Positions 34,023 through 42,115 of a stretch of DNA of 64,000 bases are shown piece after piece (within the stretch, counting starts at the first letter, position 1; each line of letters opens with the position of its first letter). The position numbers and the translations under genes are program-made. The stretch spans positions 868,001-932,000 of the forward strand of contig JAVSMN010000001.1 in assembly GCA_032027205.1 (NCBI GenBank). The letters run 5' to 3'. The stretch comes from Zeimonas sp032027205 (GTDB lineage: Bacteria; Pseudomonadota; Gammaproteobacteria; Burkholderiales; Burkholderiaceae_E). The notes under the pieces were generated by a model that did no database searches, was not told the DNA's origin, and worked only from the letters and a program-made list of their open reading frames with translations.

Positions 34023-35038
34023 TCGACGATATACAGGCCCAGTCCGAGGCCGTCGCGGCCGCTCTTCATGCTGCGAAACGGCTCGAACAAACGCGCTCGT
34101 TCGACGGGCTCGATGTTGCCGGCGTTCTCGACCTCGACGCGCAGCGAATCGCGCCGGCTGCCGTCGACCAGGACGCGCACGCCGGTGTCGCTCGTGCCGT
34201 GCCGCAACGCGTTCGCGACGAGGTTCGACGCGACCTGCGCGATGCGATCGGGATCGACCGTGGCGCGCACGTCGCCGACGATGCGCAGCTCGATGCGCGC
34301 ATCGGGCGTCGCCTGGCGTAGTTCGCCGACGGCGCCTTCGACGACCTCGCCAAGGTCGACCGGCCGCGGTTCGATGCGCAGCCCCCCCGCGCGAATGCGC
34401 GAGAAGTCGAGTAGTTGCGTAATCATTGCCGACATTCGCGACGCGCTCGATTTCAGGCGCAGCGCGCTCTGCCTCACCCTGTCGTCGGAGCCTGTGCGCA
34501 GCAGCAGTTCGGCGGTGAATCCGATCGCCGACAGCGGCGTACGCAGGTCGTGCGTGAGCACCGCGACCATCATCTCGTTGAGTGAAAGCGCGCGCTCGAG
34601 CTCGAGCATGCGTTGCTGCAGCTGCCTGCGCTGCGCGTACAACTCGACGAAGACGTCGACCTTGCCGTGCAGGACCTTCGGGTCGATCGGCTTGTTCAGG
34701 AAGTCGACCGCGCCCGCTTCGTAACCGCGGAACGAACGCTGCGCATCGATCGGAGCGGCCGTGACGAAGATGATCGGGATGGTGCGCGTGCGCTCGGCGC
34801 CGCGCATCAACTCGGCGAGTTCGAAGCCGTCCATTCCGGGCATCTGTACGTCGACGAGCGCGAGCGCCACGTCGTTGACGAGCAGCGCCTCGAGCGCCTC
34901 GACGCCGCCGGCAACGGTGAGCACGCGAAGTCCGGGGCGCTCGAGCAGCGCGCGCATCGCGATCCGGTTCTGCTCGATGTCGTCGACGACGAGCACGCTG
35001 ACGTCGTTGCGCGCATCGAAGGAGACCGCGTCGGTCAT
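33875..35038 (-). CDS. Receiver-histidine kinase (REC-HisKA-HATPase)
   Basis: This 387-residue cytosolic protein has an N-terminal receiver (about 12-130). Its phospho-acceptor Asp lies in LALVDVQMPGMDG and its conserved Lys in LNKPIDPK. A short coiled coil follows, then HisKA with the His in VLTHDLRTPLSAIG, and an ATPase domain with LVANALRHG and DGLGLGLYIVDQF. A receiver in front of a kinase suggests control by phosphotransfer from another kinase, most simply the hybrid kinase that begins the operon. Its ATG overlaps the cheB stop. Its 3' end overlaps gluQ on the opposite strand. Confidence 0.92.
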   Translation of the reverse strand: MTDAVSFDARNDVSVLVVDDIEQNRIAMRALLERPGLRVLTVAGGVEALEALLVNDVALALVDVQMPGMDGFELAELMRGAERTRTIPIIFVTAAPIDAQRSFRGYEAGAVDFLNKPIDPKVLHGKVDVFVELYAQRRQLQQRMLELERALSLNEMMVAVLTHDLRTPLSAIGFTAELLLRTGSDDRVRQSALRLKSSASRMSAMITQLLDFSRIRAGGLRIEPRPVDLGEVVEGAVGELRQATPDARIELRIVGDVRATVDPDRIAQVASNLVANALRHGTSDTGVRVLVDGSRRDSLRVEVENAGNIEPVERARLFEPFRSMKSGRDGLGLGLYIVDQFVRAHRGSVFLDADEPGRVLFGFSVPRAESDAPTDEEASSSPGRDSA

Positions 35039-35613
35039 CGCGCAAGCTCCGCGAGCATCGGGCCGATCCGCTCGAGCGGGACGACCGCATCGGCGCCGGC
35101 CGCTCGCAACGCCGATTCGGGCATGGTCGCGGCGTGCGCCGTGCTCGGGTCCTCGACCCACAGCGTGCCGCCGTGCGCACGCACCGAAGCGGCGCCCGAC
35201 GTGCCGTCGGCGCTCGCGCCGGTGAGCAGCACCGCGAGCAGGCGTTCGCGATAGGCCAGCGACGCGCTCTCGAACGTGGGATCGATCGCGGGCCGCGAGA
35301 ACAGCACCGGTTCGTCGAACGACAGCGAGATGCACCGGTCGGGCTCGACGAGCATGTGATAGCCGGCCGGTGCGAGCGTGACGGTTCCCGCTTCGATCGG
35401 CTGCTTGTCGAGCGCTTCGGCGACCGGAAGCGCGCAGCGGCCGTTCAGCAGGCTCGCCAGCGAAGACGGCCGCTCCGCCGAGACGTGCATCACGACGAGC
35501 ATCGCGGGCGCGAAGGACGCCGGCAGCGCCTGCACGATCGACATCAGCGCATTCACCCCGCCTGCGGAGGCGCCGATCACCACGACGTCGAATCGGCTTT
35601 CGGCTTCGCTCAT
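35035..35613 (-). CDS. cheB: CheB-type methylesterase without receiver domain
   Basis: This 192-residue protein is the catalytic domain only. Catalytic Ser lies in VVIGASAGGVNAL, the His in VVMHVSAERPSSLASLL, and the Asp in LTGASADGTSGAASVRAHGG. CheB removes methyl esters from glutamates of chemoreceptors. The usual N-terminal receiver is absent, so activity is not controlled by direct phosphorylation. It overlaps cheR upstream and the REC-kinase downstream, both by ATGA. No chemoreceptor is in the window, so its substrate may be distant or non-standard. Confidence 0.92.
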   Translation of the reverse strand: MSEAESRFDVVVIGASAGGVNALMSIVQALPASFAPAMLVVMHVSAERPSSLASLLNGRCALPVAEALDKQPIEAGTVTLAPAGYHMLVEPDRCISLSFDEPVLFSRPAIDPTFESASLAYRERLLAVLLTGASADGTSGAASVRAHGGTLWVEDPSTAHAATMPESALRAAGADAVVPLERIGPMLAELAR

Positions 35614-36458
35614 CGCCGGCGGTAGATGCGCGCTTCGGGCGCGATCAGTTCGAAGGCATCGGCGTGCGCGCCGAACTGCAGCGTTTCGCGCGGACCAATA
35701 CCCAGATAGCCGTGGCGCACGAGCGAATCGCGAAACAGCCCGACGGCGCGATCCTGCAGCGGACGATTGAAGTAGATCAGCACGTTGCGGCACGAGACGA
35801 AATGAACCTCCGAGAATACGCTATCGGTTGCGAGGCTGTGGTCGGCAAACAGGATCCGGCTCTTGAGCCGGCGCGAGAACACCGCGCCGCCGTAGGCCTC
35901 GGAATAATGGTCCGACAGCGACCCGCGGCCGCCGGCCGCGCGGTAGTTGCGACTGAACTGCGCCATGCGCTCGAGCGGATAAACGCCTTTCTCGGCATGC
36001 TCGATCGCGGCCTGATGGATGTCGGTGGCATAGACGACGGTACGTTCGAGAAGGCGCTCCTCGGCGAGCAGGATCGCCAGCGACCACACCTCCTCGCCCG
36101 TGCTGCATCCGGCGACCCACACCTTCAGCGACGGCCAGGTGGCCAGCACCGGCAGTACTTCCTCGCGCAGAGCCCGGAAGTACGGCGGATCGCGGAACAT
36201 CTCGCTGACCTGCACGGTGAAGAACTGCAGCATCCGAGCGAAGGTGGCCGGGTCGTGCAACACGCGATCCTGCAATTGCGTGAGCGTCGCGCAGCCGAAA
36301 TGCCCCATCGCCAGCCGCAGCCGCCGGCGCAGCGAAGCGACGGCGTAGTCGCGGAAGTCGTGCTGGTAGCGAAGCATCACCGCCTCGAGCAGCAGGCGGA
36401 TCTCGATGTCGAAGAGCGCGTCGTCGTCGCCCGCGGCGATCGCCTTCGGCTCGTCCAT
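35610..36458 (-). CDS. cheR: CheR-type protein-glutamate methyltransferase
   Basis: This 282-residue SAM-dependent methyltransferase has the CheR N-terminal helical domain, including FRDYAVASLRRRLRLAMGHFG. The SAM site VWVAGCSTGEEVWSLAILL is near residue 120, YATDIHQAAIEHAEKG follows, and VHFVSCRNVLIYFNRPLQ is near 220. It methylates receptor glutamates. ATG 36458 is preceded by an in-frame GTG at 36461; either may be used. It lies a few bases after the hybrid kinase stop and overlaps cheB by ATGA. Confidence 0.93.
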   Translation of the reverse strand: MDEPKAIAAGDDDALFDIEIRLLLEAVMLRYQHDFRDYAVASLRRRLRLAMGHFGCATLTQLQDRVLHDPATFARMLQFFTVQVSEMFRDPPYFRALREEVLPVLATWPSLKVWVAGCSTGEEVWSLAILLAEERLLERTVVYATDIHQAAIEHAEKGVYPLERMAQFSRNYRAAGGRGSLSDHYSEAYGGAVFSRRLKSRILFADHSLATDSVFSEVHFVSCRNVLIYFNRPLQDRAVGLFRDSLVRHGYLGIGPRETLQFGAHADAFELIAPEARIYRRR

Positions 36459-36462
36459 CACG

Positions 36463-39400
36463 CTACTTCGGGATCCACACCCGGCACAGCGACACGAGCT
36501 TGTCGACGTCGATCGGCTTGGCGACGTAATCGTTCGCGCCCGCCTCGAGGCAGCGATCGCGATCGTCGGACATCGCCTTCGCGGTGAGCGCGATGACCGG
36601 GATGCCGGCCCATCGCGGATCCGCGCGCATGTGCCGGATCGCGGTCAGCCCGTCCATCTCCGGCATCATGATGTCCATCAGCGCGAGCTCGATGTCCGGC
36701 TGCGCCTCGAGCTTCTCGAGCGCCTCGCGGCCGTTGCGCGCGATCTCCAGCTTCACGCCGAGCGGCTCGAACACGCTCGACAGCGCGAAGATGTTGCGCA
36801 CGTCGTCCTCGACCAGCAGGATGCGCCGCCCGTCGAGCACGGCGTCGCGCCGCCGCGCCTGGCGCAGCAGCTTGCGCTGGTCGTCGGGCAGCGACGCCTC
36901 CACGCTGTGCAGGAACAGCGTCACTTCGTCGAGCAGGCGCTCGGGCGAACGCGCGCCCTTCACGATGATCGATCGCGAATGGCGGCGCAGCCGCTCCTCG
37001 TCCGCGCGCCCGAGCGCGCGCCCATTGTACACGATCACCGGCGGGAACGCGCGGTCCTCGCGCGCGGCGAGCCGCTCGAGCAGGTCGTGGCCGGAACCGT
37101 CGGGCAGCGCCAGGTCCATCACCATGCAGTCGAAGGTCGACGCGTCGAGCTCGCGCAGCGCATCGGCGATCCGCCCGACCGAGACGATCTCGATCCGCTC
37201 GCCACCGAGCAGCAGCTCCAGGTTCGCGCGCAGCTGCGCGTCGTCCTCGACGATCAGCAGGCGCCGCACGCTGCGCTGCAGCCGCTGCTCGATGCGCGCG
37301 AAGGTCTCGGCCAGCTGCTCGCGCGTGGCGGGCTTTTGCAGGAAGCCGATCGCGCCGAGCTCGCGGGCCGTCTGCGTGCGGTCGTGCATCGACACGACGT
37401 GCACCGGGATGTGCCGCGTCGTTGGATCGCGCTTCAGGCGCTCGAGCACGCTGAGCCCCGACTGGTCGGGCAGCCCGATGTCGAGCAGGACCGCATCGGG
37501 GCGCAACGCGGCGGTGCTCTTCAGCGCTTCGGCGGCATTGGGCGCGACGACGCAGTCGAATCCCTGCTCGTGCGCAAGATCGACGAGGATCTGTGCGAAG
37601 GCGGCATCGTCCTCGACGCACAGGACGAGACGCGGGCGACTGCGCGGCTGCGAGCGATCGTCGTAAACGGCGATGGAATCGGACGGCTCGACGGGCTGCG
37701 CAACGGCCGACGCGACGCCGGTGCCCGCAACCGTCGACACGCTCGCGCGCCCGAGGGCCGACGAGGCGTCGCCGCGCTGCACGATGGACGCGCGCGCCGC
37801 AGCAGCGCCGGGCGCCGGCGCCCCCGACGCGTTGATGATCGCCAGCGCCGGCACGTCGGTCGTCACCGTGCCGGCGTGCGAAGCCGCTACCTCCGGCACC
37901 CCCGCGGCGACCGGCGAATCGGCGATCGCGTCGATGCGCGGCGCGACCGGGGGGCTCCACTGCAATGGCACGACGAGCGTGAACACGCTGCCGCGACCCG
38001 GTTCGCTCTCGGCGTCGATGTCGCCGCCCAGCAGGCGCGCGAGCTCGCGCGAGATGGACAGGCCCAGGCCGGTTCCGCCGAAGCGCCGGCTCGTTCCGGC
38101 ATCCGCCTGCCGGAAGGCCTCGAAGATCAGCGGCAACTGCTCGGACGAAAGGCCGATCCCGGTATCGCGCACCGCGAACGACAGCCGCTCGCCGGGCAGC
38201 ACCGACACGTGCAGATGGACGTGGCCGCGCTCGGTGAACTTCACCGCGTTCGACATCAGGTTCTTCAGGATCTGCGCCAGCCGCAGCGAGTCGGTGACGA
38301 TCGCGGCGGGAACATCGGGATCGGCGGAGATGCGCAGCTCCAGCCCCTTCTCGCTCGCCATCGGCTCGAAGGTGGCGCGCAGCCGCTCGAGCAGCACCGA
38401 CATCTCGACGGTGCCGGGATGCAGCTCGACGTGCCCGGACTCGATCTTCGCGAGGTCGAGGACGTCGTTGATCAAGGCGAGCAGGTCGCTGTTGGATGCG
38501 TGGATCGCCTTCGCGTACTTGACCTGCTCGGCGCCGAGATTGCCGTCCCGGTTCTCGGCGAGCAGCCTCGAGAGGATCAGCGCGCTGTTCAGCGGCGTGC
38601 GCAGCTCGTGCGACATGTTCGCGAGGAAGTCGGACTTGTAGCGGCTCGCCGACTCGAGCCTGCCCGCGTACTCGAGCAGCGCCTGCTGCGCATCGAGCAG
38701 TTGCGACTTCTGCCGCTCGAGCTCCTGCGCCTGCTCCTCGAGTTGCACGTTGCTGTGCTCGAGCTCGCTCTGCTGCAGCTCCAGGCGCGCCTGCGAGGCT
38801 TCGAGCACGCGGCTCTGCTCCTCGAGCTCCTCGTTCGAGACGCGCAGCTCCTCCTGCTGCACCTGCAGCTCCTCGCTCTGGCGCTGCGTCTCCTCGAGCA
38901 GCTCGACCAGCTGCTCGCGGTAGTGCGCACTGCGCAGAGCGACGCCGATCGCCTCGCCGACAGCCTCGAAGACGGCGACGATGCGCGTGGCATCGAGCAC
39001 GGGATCGAGCGAGCCGAGTTCGACGACGCCGACGACGCGTCCGTCGCCCAGCACCGGCGCCACCACCAGGCGCGATGGCGTGCTCACGCCCAGCGCGCTG
39101 CGCACTGGAAGATGGCCGTCGGGGACGTGCTCGATCACGCGCGTCGATCCGTCGGCCGCAACCTGGCCGGCGATGCCCTCGCCGAGCGCAATGCGCGCGG
39201 CGGCCTTCTCGTCGTCGAGCGCGAATCCGCCGGCGCGCACCAGCGTCGCACCGTCGAGCCGGTAGAGCACGCCGACGTCGGCGCCGAGCAGCCGGGCGAG
39301 CGCGCCGGTGGCGTTGCGCCCGATCTCCTCGGCGCTCTGCTCGCCGAGCAGCGACTTGGCGACGCTTGCGCGCGCCCGCTGCAGCCACAGCGAATCGGCC

Positions 39401-39753
39401 GACGCGTTGCGCATGCGGATCACGTGCAGGATCGCCGCCGCCATCAGCCAATAGCCGGCAATCGCCGCCACGCGGTTCACGGCGGCCATCGCGCGCATGC
39501 CTTCGTCGCTGACCGGGGACTTGACCGCGAAGCCGACGATCACGAGCAGCGTGGCCAGCACGGCGACGACCAGCGGCGTGCGCTCATCGTCCTGCAACAG
39601 CGCCGCGGCCACGGCCAACACGTACATCGTCCACGGCGCATAGCCCAGCGGCAAAACGACGTCGACGACGAAGACCGCGACGAGCAGGCCGCCCATCACG
39701 AGGACCGACGAAAGGGAGGGCTTCGAGCGCGACTGGTTCGGTTCGGGTGTCAT
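36463..39753 (-). CDS. Membrane hybrid histidine kinase, GAF-HisKA-HATPase with three receivers
   Basis: This 1096-residue protein has four transmembrane helices in residues 16-112, a GAF domain (about 130-275) and a long coiled coil rich in Glu/Gln (275-370). HisKA has the His in FLANMSHELRTPLN, and the ATPase domain has NLMSNAVKFTE and GGTGLGLSISREL. An Ala/Pro-rich linker leads to three receivers from about residues 710, 840 and 975, with Asp in AVLLDIGLPD, CMVMDLALPD and LALMDIMMPEMDG. It heads the operon with cheR, cheB and a REC-kinase. Multiple receivers allow branched phosphorelay. The stimulus is unknown; GAF and membrane segments suggest a small-molecule or envelope signal. Confidence 0.93.
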   Translation of the reverse strand: MTPEPNQSRSKPSLSSVLVMGGLLVAVFVVDVVLPLGYAPWTMYVLAVAAALLQDDERTPLVVAVLATLLVIVGFAVKSPVSDEGMRAMAAVNRVAAIAGYWLMAAAILHVIRMRNASADSLWLQRARASVAKSLLGEQSAEEIGRNATGALARLLGADVGVLYRLDGATLVRAGGFALDDEKAAARIALGEGIAGQVAADGSTRVIEHVPDGHLPVRSALGVSTPSRLVVAPVLGDGRVVGVVELGSLDPVLDATRIVAVFEAVGEAIGVALRSAHYREQLVELLEETQRQSEELQVQQEELRVSNEELEEQSRVLEASQARLELQQSELEHSNVQLEEQAQELERQKSQLLDAQQALLEYAGRLESASRYKSDFLANMSHELRTPLNSALILSRLLAENRDGNLGAEQVKYAKAIHASNSDLLALINDVLDLAKIESGHVELHPGTVEMSVLLERLRATFEPMASEKGLELRISADPDVPAAIVTDSLRLAQILKNLMSNAVKFTERGHVHLHVSVLPGERLSFAVRDTGIGLSSEQLPLIFEAFRQADAGTSRRFGGTGLGLSISRELARLLGGDIDAESEPGRGSVFTLVVPLQWSPPVAPRIDAIADSPVAAGVPEVAASHAGTVTTDVPALAIINASGAPAPGAAAARASIVQRGDASSALGRASVSTVAGTGVASAVAQPVEPSDSIAVYDDRSQPRSRPRLVLCVEDDAAFAQILVDLAHEQGFDCVVAPNAAEALKSTAALRPDAVLLDIGLPDQSGLSVLERLKRDPTTRHIPVHVVSMHDRTQTARELGAIGFLQKPATREQLAETFARIEQRLQRSVRRLLIVEDDAQLRANLELLLGGERIEIVSVGRIADALRELDASTFDCMVMDLALPDGSGHDLLERLAAREDRAFPPVIVYNGRALGRADEERLRRHSRSIIVKGARSPERLLDEVTLFLHSVEASLPDDQRKLLRQARRRDAVLDGRRILLVEDDVRNIFALSSVFEPLGVKLEIARNGREALEKLEAQPDIELALMDIMMPEMDGLTAIRHMRADPRWAGIPVIALTAKAMSDDRDRCLEAGANDYVAKPIDVDKLVSLCRVWIPK

Positions 39754-39810
39754 CGCATCGGCAACGGATTGCGGCCGCAGCGACCGCGGCTGCTTTTAAC
39801 ACGAGAGCCG

Positions 39811-39830
39811 GCCGTGCGCGATCGCACGGC
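39811..39830 (-). terminator. Perfect 8-bp hairpin between rhlE and the signalling operon
   Basis: GCCGTGCG (39811-39818) and CGCACGGC (39823-39830) pair perfectly over a 4-base loop. The hairpin stands 15 bases after the rhlE stop and about 60 before the hybrid kinase start, where a terminator between two same-strand units is expected. No long T-run follows, only TTAAAAG further on. Confidence 0.45.
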
Positions 39831-39844
39831 AGTTGCGCGCAGGG

Positions 39845-41257
39845 TCAGTGCTTCTTGCCGCCGCCCAGCAGTGCCGCCACGGGGCGGCGCTGTAGACGGG
39901 CGCTCGCGCGTTCGGGCGCGGCCACCGGCGCCTCGACGTCGGCCACGGATGCGGCCGGAACGTAGGGCTCGAAGAAGAAGGGATCGTTCGAATAGCCGGC
40001 GACGGCCGTGTGCAACGATTCGCGCGGGCGCGCAGGCCCGGCGCCGCGCGGCGAACGCGCGCGGCGCTCGTGCCCGGGCTCATGGCGCTCGCGATCTCGA
40101 CTGCGCGGGGACGCGGCGACCTCCAGGCGCTCGGCGTCGAGCTTGCGCCCGAGCAGCTTCTCGATGTCGGCAAGATACCGTTCGTCCTCGCCGGTCATCA
40201 GCGACAGTGCAAGCCCGCTGGCGCCGGCCCGGCCGGTGCGTCCGATGCGGTGAACGTAGTCTTCGGCGTTGTACGGCAGGTCGTAGTTGATGACGGCCGG
40301 CAGCTCGACGATGTCCAGCCCGCGGGCAGCGACGTCGGTGGCGACCAGCACGACGATTTCGCCCTTCTTGAACGACTCGAGCGTGGCGAGCCGCTCCTGC
40401 TGCGACTTGTCGCCATGGATCGCGGCCGCGTTCAGCCCGTCGCGCTCGAGCTGGCGCGCCAGGCGCCCGGCGCCGATCTTCGTGTTGGTGAACACGATGA
40501 CCTGCGCGAGCGCGCGCTCACGTACCAGCTGCCCGACGGCGGCGCGCTTGGCTTCGAGATCGGCGACGCGGTAGATGCGCTGCTCGACGTTCTCGGCTGT
40601 CGCGTTGCGCCGCGCGACCTCGATCACCTGTGGGTCGTTCAGGAAGCTCGACGCCAGCCGGCGGATGTCGCTGGAGAACGTCGCCGAGAACATCAGGTTC
40701 TGTCGCCGATCGGGCAGCGCGTGCAGGATGCGCTGGATGTCGGGCAGGAAACCCATGTCGAGCATGCGATCGGCCTCGTCGAGCACGAGCATGTCGGCCT
40801 GTGCGAGCGAGACCGTCTTCTGGCCCATGTGATCGAGCAGCCGCCCCGGCGTGGCGATGAGCACCTCGGCACCCTGGCGCAACGCGGCGATCTGAGGCTT
40901 GATGTCGACACCGCCGAACACCACTGCCGAGCGCAGCCCGCTGTATTTCGCGTACTGGCGAACGTTCTCGTGGATCTGGTCGGCCAGTTCGCGGGTGGGA
41001 GCGAGAATGAGCGCCCGAACCGGATGGCGGGCGGGCGATGCGCTGGAATTGGCGTGCTGCATCAGCCGCTGCAGGATCGGCAGCGCGAAACCGGCGGTCT
41101 TGCCGGTGCCCGTCTGCGCGGCGCCCATGACGTCGCGCCCTTGCAGCACGACTGGGATCGCCTGTGCCTGGATCGGAGTGGGTTCGCGGTAGCCGAGCTC
41201 GTCGACGGCGCGCAGGATCGGTTCGGCGAGGCCGAACGAGTCGAAAGTCTTGCTCAA
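39845..41257 (-). CDS. rhlE: DEAD-box RNA helicase, RhlE type
   Basis: DEAD-box helicases remodel RNA in ribosome assembly and decay. The protein has the Q motif FDSFGLAEPILRAVDELGYREPTPIQ, motif I AQTGTGKT, Ia PTRELADQ, II LDEADRMLDMGF, III SATFS, and VI YVHRIGRTGRAG. A basic, Arg-rich C-terminal tail follows. The reading frame extends upstream to an ATG at 41395. A TTG at 41257 gives the family-like N-terminus, and a plausible promoter (41314-41342) lies inside the longer frame, so I chose TTG. The absence of a Shine-Dalgarno before it leaves the start uncertain. Confidence 0.9.
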   Translation of the reverse strand: MSKTFDSFGLAEPILRAVDELGYREPTPIQAQAIPVVLQGRDVMGAAQTGTGKTAGFALPILQRLMQHANSSASPARHPVRALILAPTRELADQIHENVRQYAKYSGLRSAVVFGGVDIKPQIAALRQGAEVLIATPGRLLDHMGQKTVSLAQADMLVLDEADRMLDMGFLPDIQRILHALPDRRQNLMFSATFSSDIRRLASSFLNDPQVIEVARRNATAENVEQRIYRVADLEAKRAAVGQLVRERALAQVIVFTNTKIGAGRLARQLERDGLNAAAIHGDKSQQERLATLESFKKGEIVVLVATDVAARGLDIVELPAVINYDLPYNAEDYVHRIGRTGRAGASGLALSLMTGEDERYLADIEKLLGRKLDAERLEVAASPRSRDRERHEPGHERRARSPRGAGPARPRESLHTAVAGYSNDPFFFEPYVPAASVADVEAPVAAPERASARLQRRPVAALLGGGKKH

Positions 41258-41313
41258 AAGGGTTGCCGGAAGACCGCGCGGCAACGGGGCGCGCGGATCG
41301 GTGAAAAAACGAT

Positions 41314-41342
41314 ATTGTCCGCCTTTCGGCCAGTGAAGGCAA
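41314..41342 (-). promoter_or_regulatory. Candidate sigma-70 promoter for rhlE
   Basis: On the minus strand TTGCCT (-35, 41342-41337) and GACAAT (-10, 41319-41314) are separated by exactly 17 bases, each with four of six consensus matches. The region is locally AT-rich (a run of six T follows). Transcription would start near 41307, upstream of the TTG at 41257. Confidence 0.42.
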
Positions 41343-41435
41343 AGCCGCGCCGCCGATGCTACGGCGCGGATCGAGGGCCGCTTGTCGAGACGCATCGGGC
41401 CGCCTGTCAGGCGCCGTGACGGGCCTCTTGCTTGC

Positions 41436-41452
41436 TGGGGCCGCTGGCCCCA
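41436..41452 (+). other. Hairpin in the leader of the lipoprotein gene
   Basis: TGGGGCC and GGCCCCA form a perfect 7-bp stem around a GCT loop, 45 bases before the lipoprotein ATG. It is in the 240-base gap between the divergent rhlE and lipoprotein genes. It could be an mRNA leader structure or a weak terminator; nothing else in the gap stands out. Confidence 0.35.
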
Positions 41453-41497
41453 AATTGCTCTCTGCGCAGTTCCAGCGAGCCCTCACTGATCCCGACC

Positions 41498-42076
41498 ATG
41501 CGCCTCGTACACAGCGGTTTCCTGATGGTTCTGACGCTGTGGTTCGGCACGATGCTCTCGGGCTGTCAATCGCTGCTGCCGAAGGCCTCCGACACCACCG
41601 AAGTGCCGTGGCAGACCTTCGAGGAAGCGCGCGAGGCGGTGCAGGCGATCGAGCCGTTTCGCTCGCGCAAATCGAAGTTGATATCGGACGGCTTCAACCC
41701 CTATCACAACCCTTCGGTGACGATCCTGTCGTATCCGGAGATCGTCCAGCGCTTCTCGGCCGGCAACGCGCTGCGCCGCGACGAGTACGACCAGGGCATC
41801 CGCAACTGCCTGGTCGCCGGCAAGGCGTGCAGCGGCTACCTGATCGCGGTCAAGCGCGTGAAGCACGATCGCATCGGCAATTTCTGGCTCGACATGCTCG
41901 GCTTCGTTCGGCGCACGAACATCACCGGCTGGAGCTTCAACGCGCTGATCCTGTTCGTCGACGACGAGGTCGTCTACACCACCTACAGCGGCCAGCCGAA
42001 GATGAACGAGATGCAGGTGCGGCGCAATCCGCTCGGCCCGCTGCAGAGCATCGGCGACGCGATCCGCGTGCGTTGA
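41498..42076 (+). CDS. Predicted lipoprotein, unknown function
   Basis: This 192-residue protein starts with a lipoprotein signal; the lipobox is MLSGC with Cys near residue 21. The mature part includes TFEEAREAVQAIEPFRSRKSKL, DEYDQGIRNCLVAGKACSGYLI (two Cys that may pair) and GWSFNALILFVDDEVVYTTYSG. I recognise no named domain. Similar proteins seem common in Betaproteobacteria, but I assign no function. It stands 39 bases before prfC. Confidence 0.75.
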   Translation: MRLVHSGFLMVLTLWFGTMLSGCQSLLPKASDTTEVPWQTFEEAREAVQAIEPFRSRKSKLISDGFNPYHNPSVTILSYPEIVQRFSAGNALRRDEYDQGIRNCLVAGKACSGYLIAVKRVKHDRIGNFWLDMLGFVRRTNITGWSFNALILFVDDEVVYTTYSGQPKMNEMQVRRNPLGPLQSIGDAIRVR

Positions 42077-42088
42077 ACGGCCGGCCGC

Positions 42089-42094
42089 TATACT
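42089..42094 (+). promoter_or_regulatory. Candidate -10 hexamer for prfC
   Basis: TATACT (five of six consensus) sits 21 bases before the prfC ATG in a GC-rich gap. A TTGAAC at 42073-42078 is too close to be its -35. It would place transcription start about 14 bases before the ATG. Confidence 0.35.
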
Positions 42095-42115
42095 GGCCGC
42101 CCCCTGCCGAACACG

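Noticed and set aside
32187..35180. A 997-codon minus-strand frame spanning pirin to the signalling genes
   Set aside because: Only its last 232 codons (pirin) are real. The rest reads gluQ and the REC-kinase in the wrong frame.
36406..40290. A 1294-codon plus-strand open frame opposite the hybrid kinase
   Set aside because: The antisense strand of Leu/Glu-rich GC-rich coding sequence stays open by composition. The minus strand encodes complete kinase and receiver motifs.
41258..41395. Using ATG 41395 as the rhlE start
   Set aside because: The extra 46 residues have no family counterpart and the segment contains a promoter-like -35/-10 pair with 17-base spacing.
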